Below, in pieces: positions 61,941 through 64,000 of a stretch of DNA of 64,000 nt (its first letter is position 1; every line of letters starts with the position of its first letter). The stretch lies in NCBI GenBank assembly GCA_032209605.1, contig JASFXZ010000037.1:3472001-3536000 (forward strand), written 5' to 3'. The notes below the pieces were generated by a model. It was given only the letters and a program-made list of their open reading frames with translations, was not told the origin of the DNA and made no database searches. The DNA is from Mactromeris polynyma. Lineage: Eukaryota > Mollusca > Bivalvia > Venerida > Mactridae. The position numbers were made by a program, and so were the translations under genes.

Positions 61941-63440
61941 GAGAGAATAAATTGCTACAGGGTACGCCACATACACAGGGCACGCCACATACAAGTTGCT
62001 ACAGGGCACGCCACATACACAGGGCACGCCACATACACAGGGCACGCCACATACACAGGGCACACCACATACACAGGACACACCACATTCACAGGGCATG
62101 CCACATTCACAGGGCATGCCACATACAACATGGTACGCCACATACACAGGGCACGCCACATACAAGTTGCTACAGGGCACGCCACATACACAGGACACGC
62201 CACATACACAGGGCACGCCACATACACAGGGCACGCCACATACACAGGGCAGGCCACATACACAGGGCACGCCACATACAAGTTGCTACATGGCACGCCA
62301 CATACACAGGGCACGCCACACACAAGTTGCTACAGGGCACGCAACATACAAGTTGCTACAGGGCACGCCACATACGAGTTGCCACAGGGCATGCCACATA
62401 CAAGTCGCTACAGGGCACGCCACATACACAGGGCACGCCAAATACAAGTTGCTACAGGGCACGCCACATACACATGGTACGCCACATACAAGTTGCTACA
62501 GGGCACGCCACATACAAGTTGCTACAGGGCACGCCACATACGAGTTGCCACAGGGCATGCCACATACAAGTCGCTAGAGGGCACGCCACATACAAGTTGC
62601 TACAGGGCACGCCACATACGAGTTGCCACAGGGCATGCCACATGCACAAAACAATGTCTCCCAACACAAGTTACTATAGGGCACGCCACATACAAAAAAA
62701 CAATGCCTCCCCATACAAGTTACTACAGGGCACACCACATGCACAAAACAATGTCTCCCCACACAAGTTACTACAGGGCACGCCACATACACAAAACAAT
62801 GCCTCCCCATACAAGTTACTACAGGGCACACCACATGCACAAAACAATGTCTCCCAACACAAGTTACTATAGGGCACGCCACATACACAAAACAATGCCT
62901 CCCCATACAAGTTGCTACAGGGCACACCACATGCACAAAACAATGTCTCCCCACACAAGTTACTACAGGGCACGCCACATACAAAAAACAATGCCTCCCC
63001 ATACAAGTTACTACAGGGCACACCACATGCACAAAACAATGCCTCCCCACACAAGTTGCTACATGGCACGCCACACACACAAAAAAATGCCTCCCCAAAC
63101 AAGTTGCTACAGGGCACGCCACATACACAAAACAATGCCACCCCACACAAATTGCTAGAGGGCACGCCACATACACATAACAATGCCTCCCCACACAAAT
63201 TGCTAGAGGGCACGCCACATACACATAACAATGCCTCCCCACACAAGTAGCTACAGGACACGCCACATACACAAAACAATGCCTCCCCATACAAGTTGCT
63301 ACAGGGCACGCCACCACATACGCAAAACAATGCCTCCCTACACAAGTTGCTACAGGGAACGCCATATACACAAAACAATGCCTCCCCACACAAGTTGCTA
63401 CAGGGCACGCCACATATACAAAACAATGTCTCCCCACACA
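61941..63440 (-). repeat. Large minisatellite: internal expansion of a dispersed element
   Basis: Two zones. 61941-62640 is built from an 18-bp unit (CACAGGGCACGCCACATA) mixed with a 26-27 bp unit that adds CAAGTTGCTA. 62641-63440 is built from the full 45-54 bp unit that further adds CACAAAACAATGCCTCCCCA. The left flank (GAGAGAATAAATTGCTACAG) and right flank (CACAGTCCCCTGGGAAAACAACAG) are the two sides of the dispersed module seen as a single copy at 24613 and 47195. The array therefore grew inside one copy, in reverse orientation. Very long frames on both strands are artefacts. Confidence 0.93.
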
Positions 63441-64000
63441 GTCCCCTGGGAAAACAACAGTCAACAAAACATCACCAAAAAGTCTGCTTTTGGGTCATAC
63501 AAGTATAGGTATGTTAATATTACGTGGTGATGACCTCGGTCCATGTCAGTCAGGGATATCAACAAAGAAAATATTCAATCTTGTTACTTATTTCCGTGTA
63601 TCAGAGTATCATCTTTTTAATTTGCCATTCGGTCATTCGTTGTTTCATCTCAATTAAAGTGTTATAGCAGTAGACGAACAATTGAAAACATTGGAAAGAC
63701 AATGTAATCCACTCTGGAAAATAAAGTCACATTAACTCGAATTGATGAAGAAGATTGGTGTTAGATACTGCATATTGAATTTCAATAGTTTTGTTGCAAA
63801 GCGCGAGAGAGTCATTGAGAAATTAAATGTGATCGATTTACCAAAATGTTTCAGACAAGTACAGGAAACGAGACTGCTTCTCTGCGGGCAAACTAGTTAG
63901 TTGTCGGAAAATTCAGGCATTCTTCTTCGCTTAGTGTTAGAATCAGTACAAAGCGGGGGAGGATAATTGCATTTCGTGAATGTTTTATGACAATCTGTAT
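63441..64000. other. No gene seen
   Basis: The first roughly 30 bp still belong to the dispersed element around the array. The rest is AT-rich sequence to the right window edge. Confidence 0.4.

Noticed and set aside
61923..63530. Very long overlapping frames on both strands (up to 342 codons, HIHRARH- or CGVPCSN-type repeats)
   Set aside because: They exist because the repeat unit lacks stops in several frames; frames on both strands overlap fully and the units come from a non-coding element.

Overview
The window is AT-rich animal nuclear DNA. Genes are split by long introns with GT/AG boundaries, and most of the remaining sequence is old transposable elements and tandem arrays. The mix of an L1-like LINE, tRNA-derived SINEs, hAT, Tc1/mariner and Harbinger relics, many minisatellites and a secreted galactose-type C-type lectin suggests a lophotrochozoan, most likely a bivalve mollusc. 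That assignment is inference.

Three protein-coding loci are supported. (1) A C-type lectin on the + strand at 14028-15172: signal peptide, duplicated coiled-coil stalk, then a CTLD with QPD and WND motifs. Its frame is interrupted near 14316 by a frameshift or a very short intron. (2) An organic anion transporter (OATP/SLCO) on the - strand at 17202-30860. I rebuilt nine exons whose splice phases all agree and which encode 645 residues, including the OATP signature DPRWIGAWWLGFL and a Kazal-like extracellular loop. (3) The 3' part (three exons, - strand, 39661-47963) of a TARP/CACNG (stargazin-like) AMPA-receptor auxiliary subunit, ending in the PDZ ligand TTPV. Its first coding exon was not found and probably lies beyond position 64000. 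The three loci have no evident functional link.

Layout: 1-2042 decayed L1-like LINE 3' end; 2442-6885 composite dispersed repeat ending in a 33-34 bp satellite; 6886-10947 no recognisable gene; 10948-12880 second composite copy with a short satellite; 12961-13808 inverted-repeat element; 14028-15745 lectin and a 50-bp array; 17202-30860 SLCO with arrays and MITEs in its introns; 31-37 kb decayed elements including a LINE tail and a SINE; 37.4-45.1 kb five tandem arrays in and around the TARP gene; 46-64 kb dispersed repeats, a split hAT MITE, a Harbinger relic, and a large array at 61.94-63.44 kb.

The two strongest unusual signals are these. First, a 66/69-bp minisatellite at 41818-42290 whose unit is a copy of the TARP intron/exon-3 boundary, so seven potential in-frame 3' splice sites lie in a row. 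Second, the array at 61.94-63.44 kb is an internal expansion of about 50 bp of a dispersed element that also occurs here with zero and one copy of that unit.
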